Below are positions 16,944 to 24,797 of a stretch of 29,417 nucleotides of DNA, piece by piece. The notes under the pieces were generated by a model. It saw only the letters and a program-made list of their open reading frames with translations. It made no database searches and was not told the origin of the DNA. The position numbers and the translations under genes were made by a program. Numbering within the stretch: the stretch's first letter is position 1; every line of letters starts with the position of its first letter. Source of the DNA: JAQGMJ01 sp036271855 (GTDB lineage Bacteria > Pseudomonadota > Gammaproteobacteria > Burkholderiales > JAEUOS01); contig DATAZV010000077.1 of assembly GCA_036271855.1 (NCBI GenBank), positions 1 through 29,417 on the forward strand. The letters are read 5' to 3'.

Positions 16944-18131
16944 TCAGCCGGTGACGCCGTGTACCGCGAGTACGCTCTTCATGCGCGCGCAGGCGAGGTC
17001 GGGGTCGCGCAGCAGGCCGGCCGCATCGGCCAGGCGGAACAATTCGGCCAGGTGCGGCAGCGAGCGTGTGCTTTGCTGGCCGCCGACCATCACAAAGTGG
17101 TCCTGCAGGCCGTTCAGGTAAGCCATGAACACCACGCCCGTCTTGTAAAAGCGCGTCGGCGCCTGGAAGATATGGCGTGACAGCGGCACCGTGGGTTCGA
17201 GTATGGCGTCGAACTTCTGGCGGTCGCCGGCTGCAAGCGCATCCAGCGCGGCGGAAGCGGCCGGGGCGATGGCGTCGAAAATGCCCAGCAGGGCATCGCT
17301 GTAGCCTTCGCCGTCGCCGGCGATGAGTTCAGCGTAGTTGAAGTCGTCGCCGGTGTACATGCGCACGCCCTTCGCCAGCCGGCGGCGCATGGCGATCTCC
17401 TTGTCCTTATCCAGCAGCGAAACTTTCACCCCATCGACCTTGGCGGCGTTGCGGTTGATGGCATCGACCGCCGTGTCCATCGCCTTCATATGATCCGCGT
17501 TGCCCCAGTACCCGGCCAGCGCGGGGTCGAACATCTCGCCCAGCCAGTGGATCACCACCGGTTCCTTCACCTGCGAAAGAATGCGGTCGTAGACCTTGTG
17601 ATAATCGTCGGGGCCCTTGGCCACCTTCACCAGCGCGCGGCTGGCCATCAGGATGATCTTGCCGCCCGCCGCCTCGATCGCCTCGACCTGCTCTTCGTAT
17701 GCGCGAATCACATCATCGACCGACTTCGCATCCTCCACCGTAAGATGGTCGGTACCCGCGCCGCTGGCGAGAAAAGCGCCCTTGACGTGTTTCGACTCCG
17801 CGATGGACCGCTTGATCAGTTCCAGCGAAGTCGGCCAGTCCATGCCCATGCCGCGCTGCGCCGTATCCATCGCCTCGGCCACGCCCAGGCCCAGTTCCCA
17901 CAGATAGCGGCGGTAACGCATGCTCGCTTCCCAGTCGATATTGCAGTCGAGCCAGGGATTGTTGGCGGCGAGCGGGTCGGCCACCACGTGAGCCGCCGAG
18001 TAGGCGATGCGGGTGAAGGCGCGCGAAGGCCTGGCAGGGAAGTCGCGCGGGGCAGACAGCGTGAAATTTTCCAGCTTGCCGGCGGCAGTCGGCAGCTTGA
18101 GAGTGCGGGCAATCTTGTCGGGGGCGTTCAT
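16944..18131 (-). CDS. DUF993 family, dihydrodipicolinate-synthase-like protein
   Basis: A 395-residue protein matching the DUF993 family, a divergent relative of the DHDPS/N-acetylneuraminate lyase class I aldolases. A lysine in VDGVKVSLL (K236) is where the Schiff-base lysine of that fold should be, and FLASGAGTDHL (120-130) lies at the usual early strand. This suggests a retro-aldol or dehydration step, but no member has a function known to me. ATG 18131 has GGAG 5 nt upstream. The frame remains open to 18272, yet that part translates a REP-like repeat (FDKLRANG), a familiar false extension. It lies between the Gfo/Idh/MocA dehydrogenase and a TIM-barrel isomerase. Confidence 0.85.
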   Translation of the reverse strand: MNAPDKIARTLKLPTAAGKLENFTLSAPRDFPARPSRAFTRIAYSAAHVVADPLAANNPWLDCNIDWEASMRYRRYLWELGLGVAEAMDTAQRGMGMDWPTSLELIKRSIAESKHVKGAFLASGAGTDHLTVEDAKSVDDVIRAYEEQVEAIEAAGGKIILMASRALVKVAKGPDDYHKVYDRILSQVKEPVVIHWLGEMFDPALAGYWGNADHMKAMDTAVDAINRNAAKVDGVKVSLLDKDKEIAMRRRLAKGVRMYTGDDFNYAELIAGDGEGYSDALLGIFDAIAPAASAALDALAAGDRQKFDAILEPTVPLSRHIFQAPTRFYKTGVVFMAYLNGLQDHFVMVGGQQSTRSLPHLAELFRLADAAGLLRDPDLACARMKSVLAVHGVTG

Positions 18132-18195
18132 CGGTGCTCCTTTGAAGCTATTGCAAGTTACGTGTGCGTCTTGCTTGCGGCCACGCCAACCACCG

Positions 18196-18278
18196 CCGTT
18201 CGCCCTGAGCTTGTCGAAGGGTGTGTGACTTGATATTGCGCCAAGCCACATGTGGTTCGTCAGGCTCACCACGAACGG
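18196..18278. repeat. REP-like inverted repeat pair
   Basis: Two 25-bp arms in opposite orientation: 18196-18220 begins CCGTTCGCCCTGAGCTTG and 18254-18278 is the complement of a sequence beginning CCGTTCGTGGTGAGCCTG. They share the core CCGTTCG-N3-TGAGC-N-TG, a widespread proteobacterial extragenic repeat. It occupies the 163-bp gap between two genes of the minus-strand train and could fold in the mRNA, modulating downstream expression. Confidence 0.75.
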
Positions 18279-18294
18279 CGTGGTGAGTGATTTT

Positions 18295-19458
18295 TCAGAT
18301 TTTTAGCGCCGGCACATCGACCCAGCGGCGCTCTTTCCAGCTTTGCAGCGCGGCTTCGACCAGTTGCACGCCCTTGGCGCCTTCCAGCAGGTTCCACTTG
18401 TAGGGCGCGTCCTCGGCGAGGTGACGAATGAAGGCCTCCCACTGGATCTTGAAGCCGTTGTCGAAGTTGGCGTACTCCGGCACCATTTGCCAGTGCTCGA
18501 AGAAATTCATCGGCTGGCGCACGTCCGGGTTCCACACCGGCTTGGGCGTGTTGACGCGCGCCTGGGTGCGCACGTCGGTCAGGCCGGCGACGGCCGAGCC
18601 GTGGGTGCCGTCGACGTGGAAGGTCACCAGGTCGTCGCGGCGCACGCGGGTGGTCCAGGAACTGTTGATCTGCGCGATCACCTGGGTGCCGTCGCGGCCC
18701 TCAAGCTCGAAGGTGGCATAGGCGGCGTCATCCGCCGTCGCCTTGTATCTCTTGCCTTCTTCGTCAAGGCGCTCGGGGATGTGGGTGGCGCCCAGGCAGG
18801 AAACCGACTTCACCTCGCCGAACAGGTTGTCCAGCACATAGCGCCAGTGGCAGATCATGTCGAGAATGATCCCGCCGCCGTCTTCATCGCGATAATTCCA
18901 CGAAGGGCGCTGGATCGGCTGCAGGTCGCCCTCGAACACCCAGTAGCCGAACTCGCCGCGTACCGAGAGGATGCGGCCGAAAAAGCCGGAGTCGATCAGC
19001 ATTTTCAGCTTGGTCAGGCCCGGGAGGAAAAGTTTGTCCTGCACCACCCCGTGCTTGATGCCCTTCGCCATCGCCAGCTTGTAAATATCCATCGCCTCCT
19101 TGAGATTGGTGGCGACCGGCTTTTCGCAGTAGATATCCTTGCCGGCGTTGATGGCTTTTGCCAGCAGGGTGGGGCGCATCTGCGTGGTGGCGGCATCGAA
19201 GAACAGGGTGTCTTCCTTGTTCGCCAAAGCCTTGTCGAGGTCGGTGCTCCAGCGCTCGACGTTGTGCGCCTTGGCCAATGCGGCCACTTTCTCCGCATTG
19301 CGGCCGATCAGGATCGGGTCGGGCATCACCTTGTTGCCGTTCTTCAAGGTGACGCCGCCTTGCGCACGAATCGCGGCGATGGAACGGATCAGGTGCTGGT
19401 TCATGCCCATGCGTCCCGTCACGCCGTTCATGATGATGCCGAGTCGTTGCTGTGCCAT
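18295..19458 (-). CDS. Gfo/Idh/MocA-family NAD(P)-dependent dehydrogenase
   Basis: A 387-residue oxidoreductase. The N-terminal Rossmann domain contains NGVTGRMGMN (11-20), an unusual variant of GxGxxG seen in part of this family. CEKPVA (111-116, catalytic Lys113) and LDMICHW with the D200/H204 pair complete the active site. Family members oxidise or reduce a hydroxyl of sugars, inositols or sugar acids, often at C3. GGAG 7 nt before ATG 19458 fixes the start. It follows the beta-hydroxyacid dehydrogenase gene by 20 bp and precedes the DUF993 gene. Substrate unknown; a 3-keto-sugar route is one possibility suggested by the neighbouring isomerases. Confidence 0.9.
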   Translation of the reverse strand: MAQQRLGIIMNGVTGRMGMNQHLIRSIAAIRAQGGVTLKNGNKVMPDPILIGRNAEKVAALAKAHNVERWSTDLDKALANKEDTLFFDAATTQMRPTLLAKAINAGKDIYCEKPVATNLKEAMDIYKLAMAKGIKHGVVQDKLFLPGLTKLKMLIDSGFFGRILSVRGEFGYWVFEGDLQPIQRPSWNYRDEDGGGIILDMICHWRYVLDNLFGEVKSVSCLGATHIPERLDEEGKRYKATADDAAYATFELEGRDGTQVIAQINSSWTTRVRRDDLVTFHVDGTHGSAVAGLTDVRTQARVNTPKPVWNPDVRQPMNFFEHWQMVPEYANFDNGFKIQWEAFIRHLAEDAPYKWNLLEGAKGVQLVEAALQSWKERRWVDVPALKI

Positions 19459-19478
19459 AGTGGTTCTCCTTCGGATAT

Positions 19479-20369
19479 TCAGGTACTAAGGGTTTCGCGG
19501 CGCAGCTGCCGCACGATGGCCGTGTTGTCGAGTTCGCCGTCGCCGGCTGTTACCGCTGCGCGCATCAGCGCCGCATGAGTTTCGGAAAGCGGCAGCCGCT
19601 GCTTCGCCGCAGCGGCGTAGTCCAGCATCATTTCCACATCCTTCAGATGCTGCGCGACGCGTGATACCGGTGTGGTGTCGCCCGCCGCCATTTGCGCGCC
19701 GCGGCTTTCGGCGGCGAACGACGTCGCCGGCGAATGCAGCACCAGTTCAAGAAACCTATCCGGGGCAATGCCCAGGCGTTCGGCGAACACCATGCCCTCG
19801 GCCAGCGCTGCGCGATTCAGGCCAAGCACCAGATTGGTGGCGAGTTTGGCGCGCGCACCCATACCGGCCGCACCCACATGCAGGCGGGTGGCGGTGATGG
19901 CGGCGAGTTCCCCGGCGCAGTCGGCGATGGCCGCCGGCGCCCCGCCCAGCAGCATCGACGCTTCCCCGGCGGCAATTTGCGCGCTGGAGCCGGAAAGCGG
20001 CGCGTCGACCAGCGCGACGCCGGCCTGTTCCAGCCGCACCGCCAATGCGGCAATGCGCTCCGGGTCCGCCGTGGCCAGGTTGATGATGTGCCCGGGACGC
20101 GGCTGCGCCTGCATCAGCCCTTGCGCACCTTCAATCACCTGTTCCAGTTGCGCGGTATCGAACACCGCGACAAACACCACCCGCGCCATTGCGCCCACCG
20201 CCGCCGCGCTCGCCAGCGGCGTGCCGCCGGCCTGCAACAGTGCCTCGGCCGCGGCGGGGCGCGGGTCGTAGCCCGCCACCGCGAAGCCGGCCTCGCGCAG
20301 GCGCTTGGCCACGGCGCTACCCACCAAGCCCAGGCCGACGACGCCGACAGTGCGCGCGGGATGACTCAT
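19479..20369 (-). CDS. beta-hydroxyacid dehydrogenase (3-hydroxyisobutyrate/tartronate-semialdehyde reductase family)
   Basis: A 296-residue NAD(P)-dependent enzyme. It has GLGLVG (12-17) in the Rossmann fold, the substrate motif DAPLSGS (122-128, a variant of DAPVSGG) and catalytic Lys175/Asn179 in KLATN. It probably interconverts a beta-hydroxyacid and its semialdehyde, for example tartronate semialdehyde and glycerate, at the lower end of a sugar-acid pathway. ATG 20369 overlaps the TGA of the enolase-superfamily gene by 4 bp (ATGA), showing coupled translation; the open frame upstream to 20708 has no family similarity. The exact substrate cannot be read from sequence. Confidence 0.88.
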   Translation of the reverse strand: MSHPARTVGVVGLGLVGSAVAKRLREAGFAVAGYDPRPAAAEALLQAGGTPLASAAAVGAMARVVFVAVFDTAQLEQVIEGAQGLMQAQPRPGHIINLATADPERIAALAVRLEQAGVALVDAPLSGSSAQIAAGEASMLLGGAPAAIADCAGELAAITATRLHVGAAGMGARAKLATNLVLGLNRAALAEGMVFAERLGIAPDRFLELVLHSPATSFAAESRGAQMAAGDTTPVSRVAQHLKDVEMMLDYAAAAKQRLPLSETHAALMRAAVTAGDGELDNTAIVRQLRRETLST

Positions 20370-21775
20370 GGCCGGGCCAGCTCCTGCATCGCGTTGAAAT
20401 CCGGTTGCGCCGCGCTGGCGTAGCCGGTGCAGTCGAGCGAGGCTAGCCCCAGGCGCCCCTGGCTGATTTTCAGGCGCACCGCGCCGTGGCTGCGTTCGTA
20501 GAGGTCCGGGTGCGCGGCAAGAAAGCTGCGTTGCTCGCCCTCGGGCAGCGCGGCCATGCCGTTGACGTAGTGGTGGCCGTTGCGCTCGACGTGGCCGATG
20601 CCCAGCAGGTTGACCAGCGCCAGGTCCTGCTGCACCGACAGGCCGCCCTGGGTGGTGAGGTCTTCGGCGGAAAGAAAATAGCGCTTGCCGCCTTCCTGCG
20701 TATTCCACTGCGCGCAGCGCGCGGCGTTGAGCACGGATTTGTACAGGCCCTTGCAGGTCTTGGAGGAGACGCCGGTGTAGCCGCGTTCGCGCGCCGCCAC
20801 AAAGGTATCCAGCTCGCCATCGGACTCGTCGATGATTACCGGGCGATAGGCGTTCAGGCCAGCCGCGTCCGCCTGCAGCGCCTGCTTGCGGTTGATCGGC
20901 TGCTCGATGAACAGGATCGAGTCATAAAGCCGCCGCAGGGCCGGCGTGGCGACGATGCGCGACAGCAGCTCGGCTACACCCTCGGCGTTTTCATATTGTT
21001 CGTTGCCATCCAGTGAAGCGTAGTAGGGCGCATCGGCGCGATCCAGCACGGCGGCGATCTGCATCAGGCGTTCGATGTCCGCATCGATCTTGCCGCCGAC
21101 CTTGAGTTTGAAATAGCGATGGCCGTAGGCCTTGACCACCTGTTCCAGTGTCTCCGGCAGGCCGTCGTTCACCGGCTCTTTCAGGTCTGTCGCGGTGATC
21201 GCGTCGACCAGGCCCACGGTGTGGCGCGCCTCGATCGAAACCGCAGGCTTCATGCGTGCGAGAAAGGTATTGAAACTGAAATCCGCGAATTCACGCCGCG
21301 CTTCATTGATGCCCGGGAGGTTGCGCTGCATCGCCGTATAGAACGAGGCGCCGTGCGCGCGGCACAGCGCGTCCAGCAAGGCGCGGTCGACCAGCGCCGG
21401 GCCGTAGTTGGCCAGCAGGGGGTTGTAGCTTTTTGCCGCGCAGGCCAGCAGGTGGCCGTCGTAGTGCCGCGCGAAATGGCCGAAGGCGGTGGCCGGCGCC
21501 GGGTCGCTCAGGTAGCCTTCGCGGGCGATGTGCAATACATCGCGCAACTGCGTGAAATTTTCCTCGTTGGATAGCGCCAGGTTTTTGTCGAACCACTTCG
21601 GCACCATCAGCTCAGCCGAGGTGCCGGTGATCTTGCGGCCATCGGGCATCTCGATCACCGCGCGCACAAAGGCCTGCGGGCAGGCGGTGAGTGTGACCAC
21701 GCCGAAGCGAAACGGCAGGCGCAGATTCACCGTGCGCTCGAACAGTTCGATGGCGGCGATTTTGAAAGTGCTCAT
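20366..21775 (-). CDS. enolase-superfamily enzyme, subgroup uncertain
   Basis: A 469-residue protein with the enolase-superfamily layout, larger than the usual 360-400. The C-terminal barrel has KLK (K223, K225), metal ligands D256 (SLDGNE), E291 (FIEQP) and D316 (IIDESD), and a further lysine K339 in GVSSKTCKG. A KxK plus a sixth-strand lysine is the muconate-lactonising-enzyme pattern; mandelate-racemase types use a His-Asp dyad there instead. The chemistry would begin with proton abstraction next to a carboxylate (epimerisation, dehydration or cycloisomerisation). It is preceded by the TIM-barrel isomerase (27 bp gap) and overlaps the next gene by 4 bp. The carboxylate importer in the same operon fits an acid substrate. 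Confidence 0.85.
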   Translation of the reverse strand: MSTFKIAAIELFERTVNLRLPFRFGVVTLTACPQAFVRAVIEMPDGRKITGTSAELMVPKWFDKNLALSNEENFTQLRDVLHIAREGYLSDPAPATAFGHFARHYDGHLLACAAKSYNPLLANYGPALVDRALLDALCRAHGASFYTAMQRNLPGINEARREFADFSFNTFLARMKPAVSIEARHTVGLVDAITATDLKEPVNDGLPETLEQVVKAYGHRYFKLKVGGKIDADIERLMQIAAVLDRADAPYYASLDGNEQYENAEGVAELLSRIVATPALRRLYDSILFIEQPINRKQALQADAAGLNAYRPVIIDESDGELDTFVAARERGYTGVSSKTCKGLYKSVLNAARCAQWNTQEGGKRYFLSAEDLTTQGGLSVQQDLALVNLLGIGHVERNGHHYVNGMAALPEGEQRSFLAAHPDLYERSHGAVRLKISQGRLGLASLDCTGYASAAQPDFNAMQELARP

Positions 21776-21802
21776 GGGGTCCGGGTTGGTTTTCTTCTGG
21801 GT

Positions 21803-22642
21803 CTAGGCGCGCGCCATCGCCTGCTCCACGCCGCGCAGGTAGGCGATGGCGTAGGCCGCCGACCCCGTGCCGTCCGGCACGTAATCGAACGACTCCACCG
21901 CCAGAACGCCGCCGTAGCCGCCGGTCTTGAGCGCGGCGAGTATCGGCGCGAATTCCAGCTTGCCCTGGCCCGGCGCGCGCCGGTTCGGGTCATTCACCTG
22001 CACATGGCCGATCTTTCCTGTCGGCAGCCAGCGCGCAATCAGTTCGTGCACCGGCAGCGCCTCGGTCTGCCCGGCGGCGCTGCAGTCGATCATGGTTTTG
22101 AAAGAGGGGATGGCGATTTCATCCACCAGCGCCGCCGCCTCCTCCACCGTATTGAACACATCGGTCTCGTTGCGTGCCAGCGGCTCGATGCAATAGGTGA
22201 CGCCGCACTTCTGCGCCTTGTGCGCCGCGCTTGTCAGGCACTCGCGCGCCCGCGCCAGCGTCGCATCCCGGCTTTCACCCGGTGGCACTGAGCGCTGCTT
22301 GGGCGAGCCATGCACCAAATATTTTCCGCCTATCAGCGCACATAACTCGACCATGCGGCACATCACCTCGGTGGTGCGCCGGCGCAGCGCCGCGTCGGGA
22401 CTGACCATCGAAAGGCCGGAGGGCGCCACCAGCAGCCAGTGCAGCCCGGTGATCGCAATGCCGTGGTCGGCCGCCACCCGTGCGAAGCCGCGCGCTTCAT
22501 CATCGCTGATGCGCATCGGATCTTCGGCCAGGGTAAACGGTGCCACTTCCAGCCCCATATAGCCGAGCGCTGCTGCCGCCTTGCACTGCTCGGCGAAGGG
22601 CAGGGGCTGCAGAATCTCGTTGCACAGGGAGAGGGGGAACAT
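21803..22642 (-). CDS. sugar phosphate isomerase/epimerase-type TIM barrel, first copy
   Basis: A 279-residue xylose-isomerase-like TIM barrel, not closely similar to the one at 16.1-16.9 kb. Likely metal ligands are glutamate in YCIEPLARNETD, aspartate in MIDCSAAG, histidine in GHVQVNDPNR and glutamate in LAVESFDYV, the order used in D-tagatose 3-epimerase and hydroxypyruvate isomerase relatives. It may epimerise or isomerise an intermediate of the pathway. It starts 1 nt after the TctA stop codon (TGAGATG), so translation is coupled to the transporter. Confidence 0.87.
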   Translation of the reverse strand: MFPLSLCNEILQPLPFAEQCKAAAALGYMGLEVAPFTLAEDPMRISDDEARGFARVAADHGIAITGLHWLLVAPSGLSMVSPDAALRRRTTEVMCRMVELCALIGGKYLVHGSPKQRSVPPGESRDATLARARECLTSAAHKAQKCGVTYCIEPLARNETDVFNTVEEAAALVDEIAIPSFKTMIDCSAAGQTEALPVHELIARWLPTGKIGHVQVNDPNRRAPGQGKLEFAPILAALKTGGYGGVLAVESFDYVPDGTGSAAYAIAYLRGVEQAMARA

Positions 22643-22643
22643 C

Positions 22644-24173
22644 TCAGGCCGCCTTGCCGCGGAAAAACAAACCCTTGAGCCAGCCGAAGGCCGCCTTCAC
22701 CCCGCGATTCACCGCCGGGATGTACATCAGCATGGTGAACACCGTCACCAAGGCCAGTACCGCGCAAATCGGCCGGGTGAAAAACGGCGTCACGCTGCCG
22801 TCGGACAGCACGAGGCCGCGGCGTAAACTCTTGTCGAGCAAGTGCCCGAGCACCAGGCCGAGTACGAAGGGCGCCATCTGGTAGCCCTTTTTGCGCAGGA
22901 AGAAGGCGCCGATGCCGATCACCAGCATTGCGTACACGTCGAACAGGCGCGAGGCACTGGCATACGCGCCGACGGAGGCCAGCAGGAAAATGATCGGCAT
23001 CAGCACCGAGCGCTTGATGCGCAGCACCAGCAGCAGCGGGCGCACCATGAACAGGCCGAACAGCAAAATCGAGCAGGTGGCCAGCGTGGTCATCGCCACC
23101 ACGTCGTAGACGAATTGCGGATGCGCGATCATCATCATCGGCCCGGGCTGGATACCGTGGATGATCATCGCCGCCATCAGCACGGCCGAGGGTGCGGAGC
23201 CGGGAATGCCCAGCGCCAGGCAGGGAATGATGTGCCCGGGAATCGACGACATGTCGCCCGTCTCCGCCGCCATCAGCCCGTCGATCGAGCCCTTGCCGAA
23301 CTGCTCCTTCTCTTTCGATACCGCGCGCGCACCGGCGTACGACATCCACGCGCCCGCATCCTCACCCACGCCCGGCAACAAGCCGGTGAGCACGCCGATG
23401 GCGCCGGAGCGCAGCACGGTCTTCCAGTACTGCGCCACTTCGCGAAAGCGCGGCAGGGTCGAGTCCTTCATCTCCACCAGCTTCTTTTCCACCGGGTCGG
23501 AGAGGATGGTCAACACTTCGGCAAAACCGAAGGCGCCGATCAGCGCCGGAATCAGCGAAATCCCGCCGGACAACTGGTCCCAGCCGAAGGTAAAGCGGTT
23601 GTACGCGTACAGCCCCTCTTCGCCGATTTGCGCGAAGATCAGGCCCAGCGCGCCCATCAGCCAGCCCTTGATCGGATCGTCGCCGACGATGCTGCCCGAC
23701 ATCGCCACGCCGAACAGCGCCAGCCAGAAGAATTCGTACGCACCGAACTTCAGCGCCACTTCGGCCAGCGCCGGCGTGAACGCCGCCAGACACAGCACAC
23801 CGAACAGCGTGCCGCAAAACGCCCCCGAGGTGGCGATACCGATGGCCCGCCCCGCTTCACCGCGCAGCGCCAGCGCATGGCCGTCCGCGCAGGAGGCGGC
23901 ATTGGCCGCCGTGCCCGGGATGTTCAGCAAGATGGCCGAGCGCGAGCCGCCGTACAAGGTGCCGACGTAAGAGCAGATCAGGATCAGGATGGCGTTGTTC
24001 GCCTCCATCTTGATCGTCAGCGTGGTCAGAAGCGCAATGCATAGCGTGGCCGAAAGCCCGGGCATGCAGCCCACCAGAATGCCGAGAAAGGCGCCGCCCA
24101 GCCCGTAGGCAATCGACCAGAAATTCAAAAAGCCGAGGTAGGCATGCCCCAGCATTGAAAGGCCTTCAAGCAT
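22644..24173 (-). CDS. tctA: tripartite tricarboxylate transporter, large permease TctA
   Basis: A 509-residue integral inner-membrane protein with about 11-12 helices. The two TctA glycine-rich signatures are visible: LGGAFLGILVGCMPGLSATL near the N terminus with YGGSRSAILLNIPGTAANAA, and the second-half repeat LTGLLPGVGEDAGAW with AAETGDMSSIPGHIIPCLALGIPGSAPSAVL. It drives ion-coupled uptake of carboxylates delivered by a Bug protein. GGGAAAGG precedes ATG 24173. It lies between tctB (15-bp gap) and an isomerase gene. Confidence 0.93.
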   Translation of the reverse strand: MLEGLSMLGHAYLGFLNFWSIAYGLGGAFLGILVGCMPGLSATLCIALLTTLTIKMEANNAILILICSYVGTLYGGSRSAILLNIPGTAANAASCADGHALALRGEAGRAIGIATSGAFCGTLFGVLCLAAFTPALAEVALKFGAYEFFWLALFGVAMSGSIVGDDPIKGWLMGALGLIFAQIGEEGLYAYNRFTFGWDQLSGGISLIPALIGAFGFAEVLTILSDPVEKKLVEMKDSTLPRFREVAQYWKTVLRSGAIGVLTGLLPGVGEDAGAWMSYAGARAVSKEKEQFGKGSIDGLMAAETGDMSSIPGHIIPCLALGIPGSAPSAVLMAAMIIHGIQPGPMMMIAHPQFVYDVVAMTTLATCSILLFGLFMVRPLLLVLRIKRSVLMPIIFLLASVGAYASASRLFDVYAMLVIGIGAFFLRKKGYQMAPFVLGLVLGHLLDKSLRRGLVLSDGSVTPFFTRPICAVLALVTVFTMLMYIPAVNRGVKAAFGWLKGLFFRGKAA

Positions 24174-24188
24174 CGCGGCGCCTTTCCC

Positions 24189-24722
24189 TCATGGCAGGCG
24201 CACCAGGAAAAATTCCTGGAACACCAGGGTGATCAAGCCGCCCGCGCACAGCCCGATCACTGCGGCGATTACAAACCCGCGCGCCAACTGGTCAGCCGCC
24301 TTGCGCTCCAGGTACTGCAAAATCAGGATGGTCGAAGTGACATAAAGCGCCGCCGCCGCCCAGAACGGCAGGCCGTGCCCCAGCAGCCCGACGCCGAAGA
24401 TCAGGCAGGGCAGCAGCACCATCACAAAGCGCTTGTGCTCGCCCGGCTTTGCCGGCTTTCCGCCTTCGCTATCGGCAGGCGTCAGCGCCCCCTGGCTCCA
24501 GGCGCGGAACAGCATCAGCAGCCCGAAGAACACCACCGCAATGCCCAACAGCCCCGGCACCAGCCCGGGAATGGTGTACGGGTTGATGTCCTGGCTTTCC
24601 AGCCGGTCCATGCGCCAGGAGCCGATCAGCACTGCCGCGCCGAAGACAATCCACACCAGGCCGGCGATGAAATCGGCGCGCGGCGTGGCGGCGCGGCCTT
24701 CGCCCGCGGAATCGGAATGCAC
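24189..24722 (-). CDS. tctB: tripartite tricarboxylate transporter, small permease TctB
   Basis: A 177-residue inner-membrane protein with four predicted helices (about 18-36, 52-72, 101-120 and 148-170), normal for TctB, which is poorly conserved in sequence but constant in topology. I place the start at GTG 24722 since no ATG is available before the first helix; the ribosome site is weak. It sits between tctC and tctA as usual for the TTT family. Confidence 0.88.
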   Translation of the reverse strand: MHSDSAGEGRAATPRADFIAGLVWIVFGAAVLIGSWRMDRLESQDINPYTIPGLVPGLLGIAVVFFGLLMLFRAWSQGALTPADSEGGKPAKPGEHKRFVMVLLPCLIFGVGLLGHGLPFWAAAALYVTSTILILQYLERKAADQLARGFVIAAVIGLCAGGLITLVFQEFFLVRLP

Positions 24723-24797
24723 GATAGAAAACCTGAAAAAATGAAACGATCAATCCGCGGCGGGCAGCTCGCGAGAGCGCCCGCCGCCCATGCGTGC

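Noticed and set aside
18132..18272. N-terminal extension of the DUF993 gene up to 18272
   Set aside because: The extra residues include FDKLRANG, the translation of a widespread extragenic repeat, and a good ribosome site supports ATG 18131.
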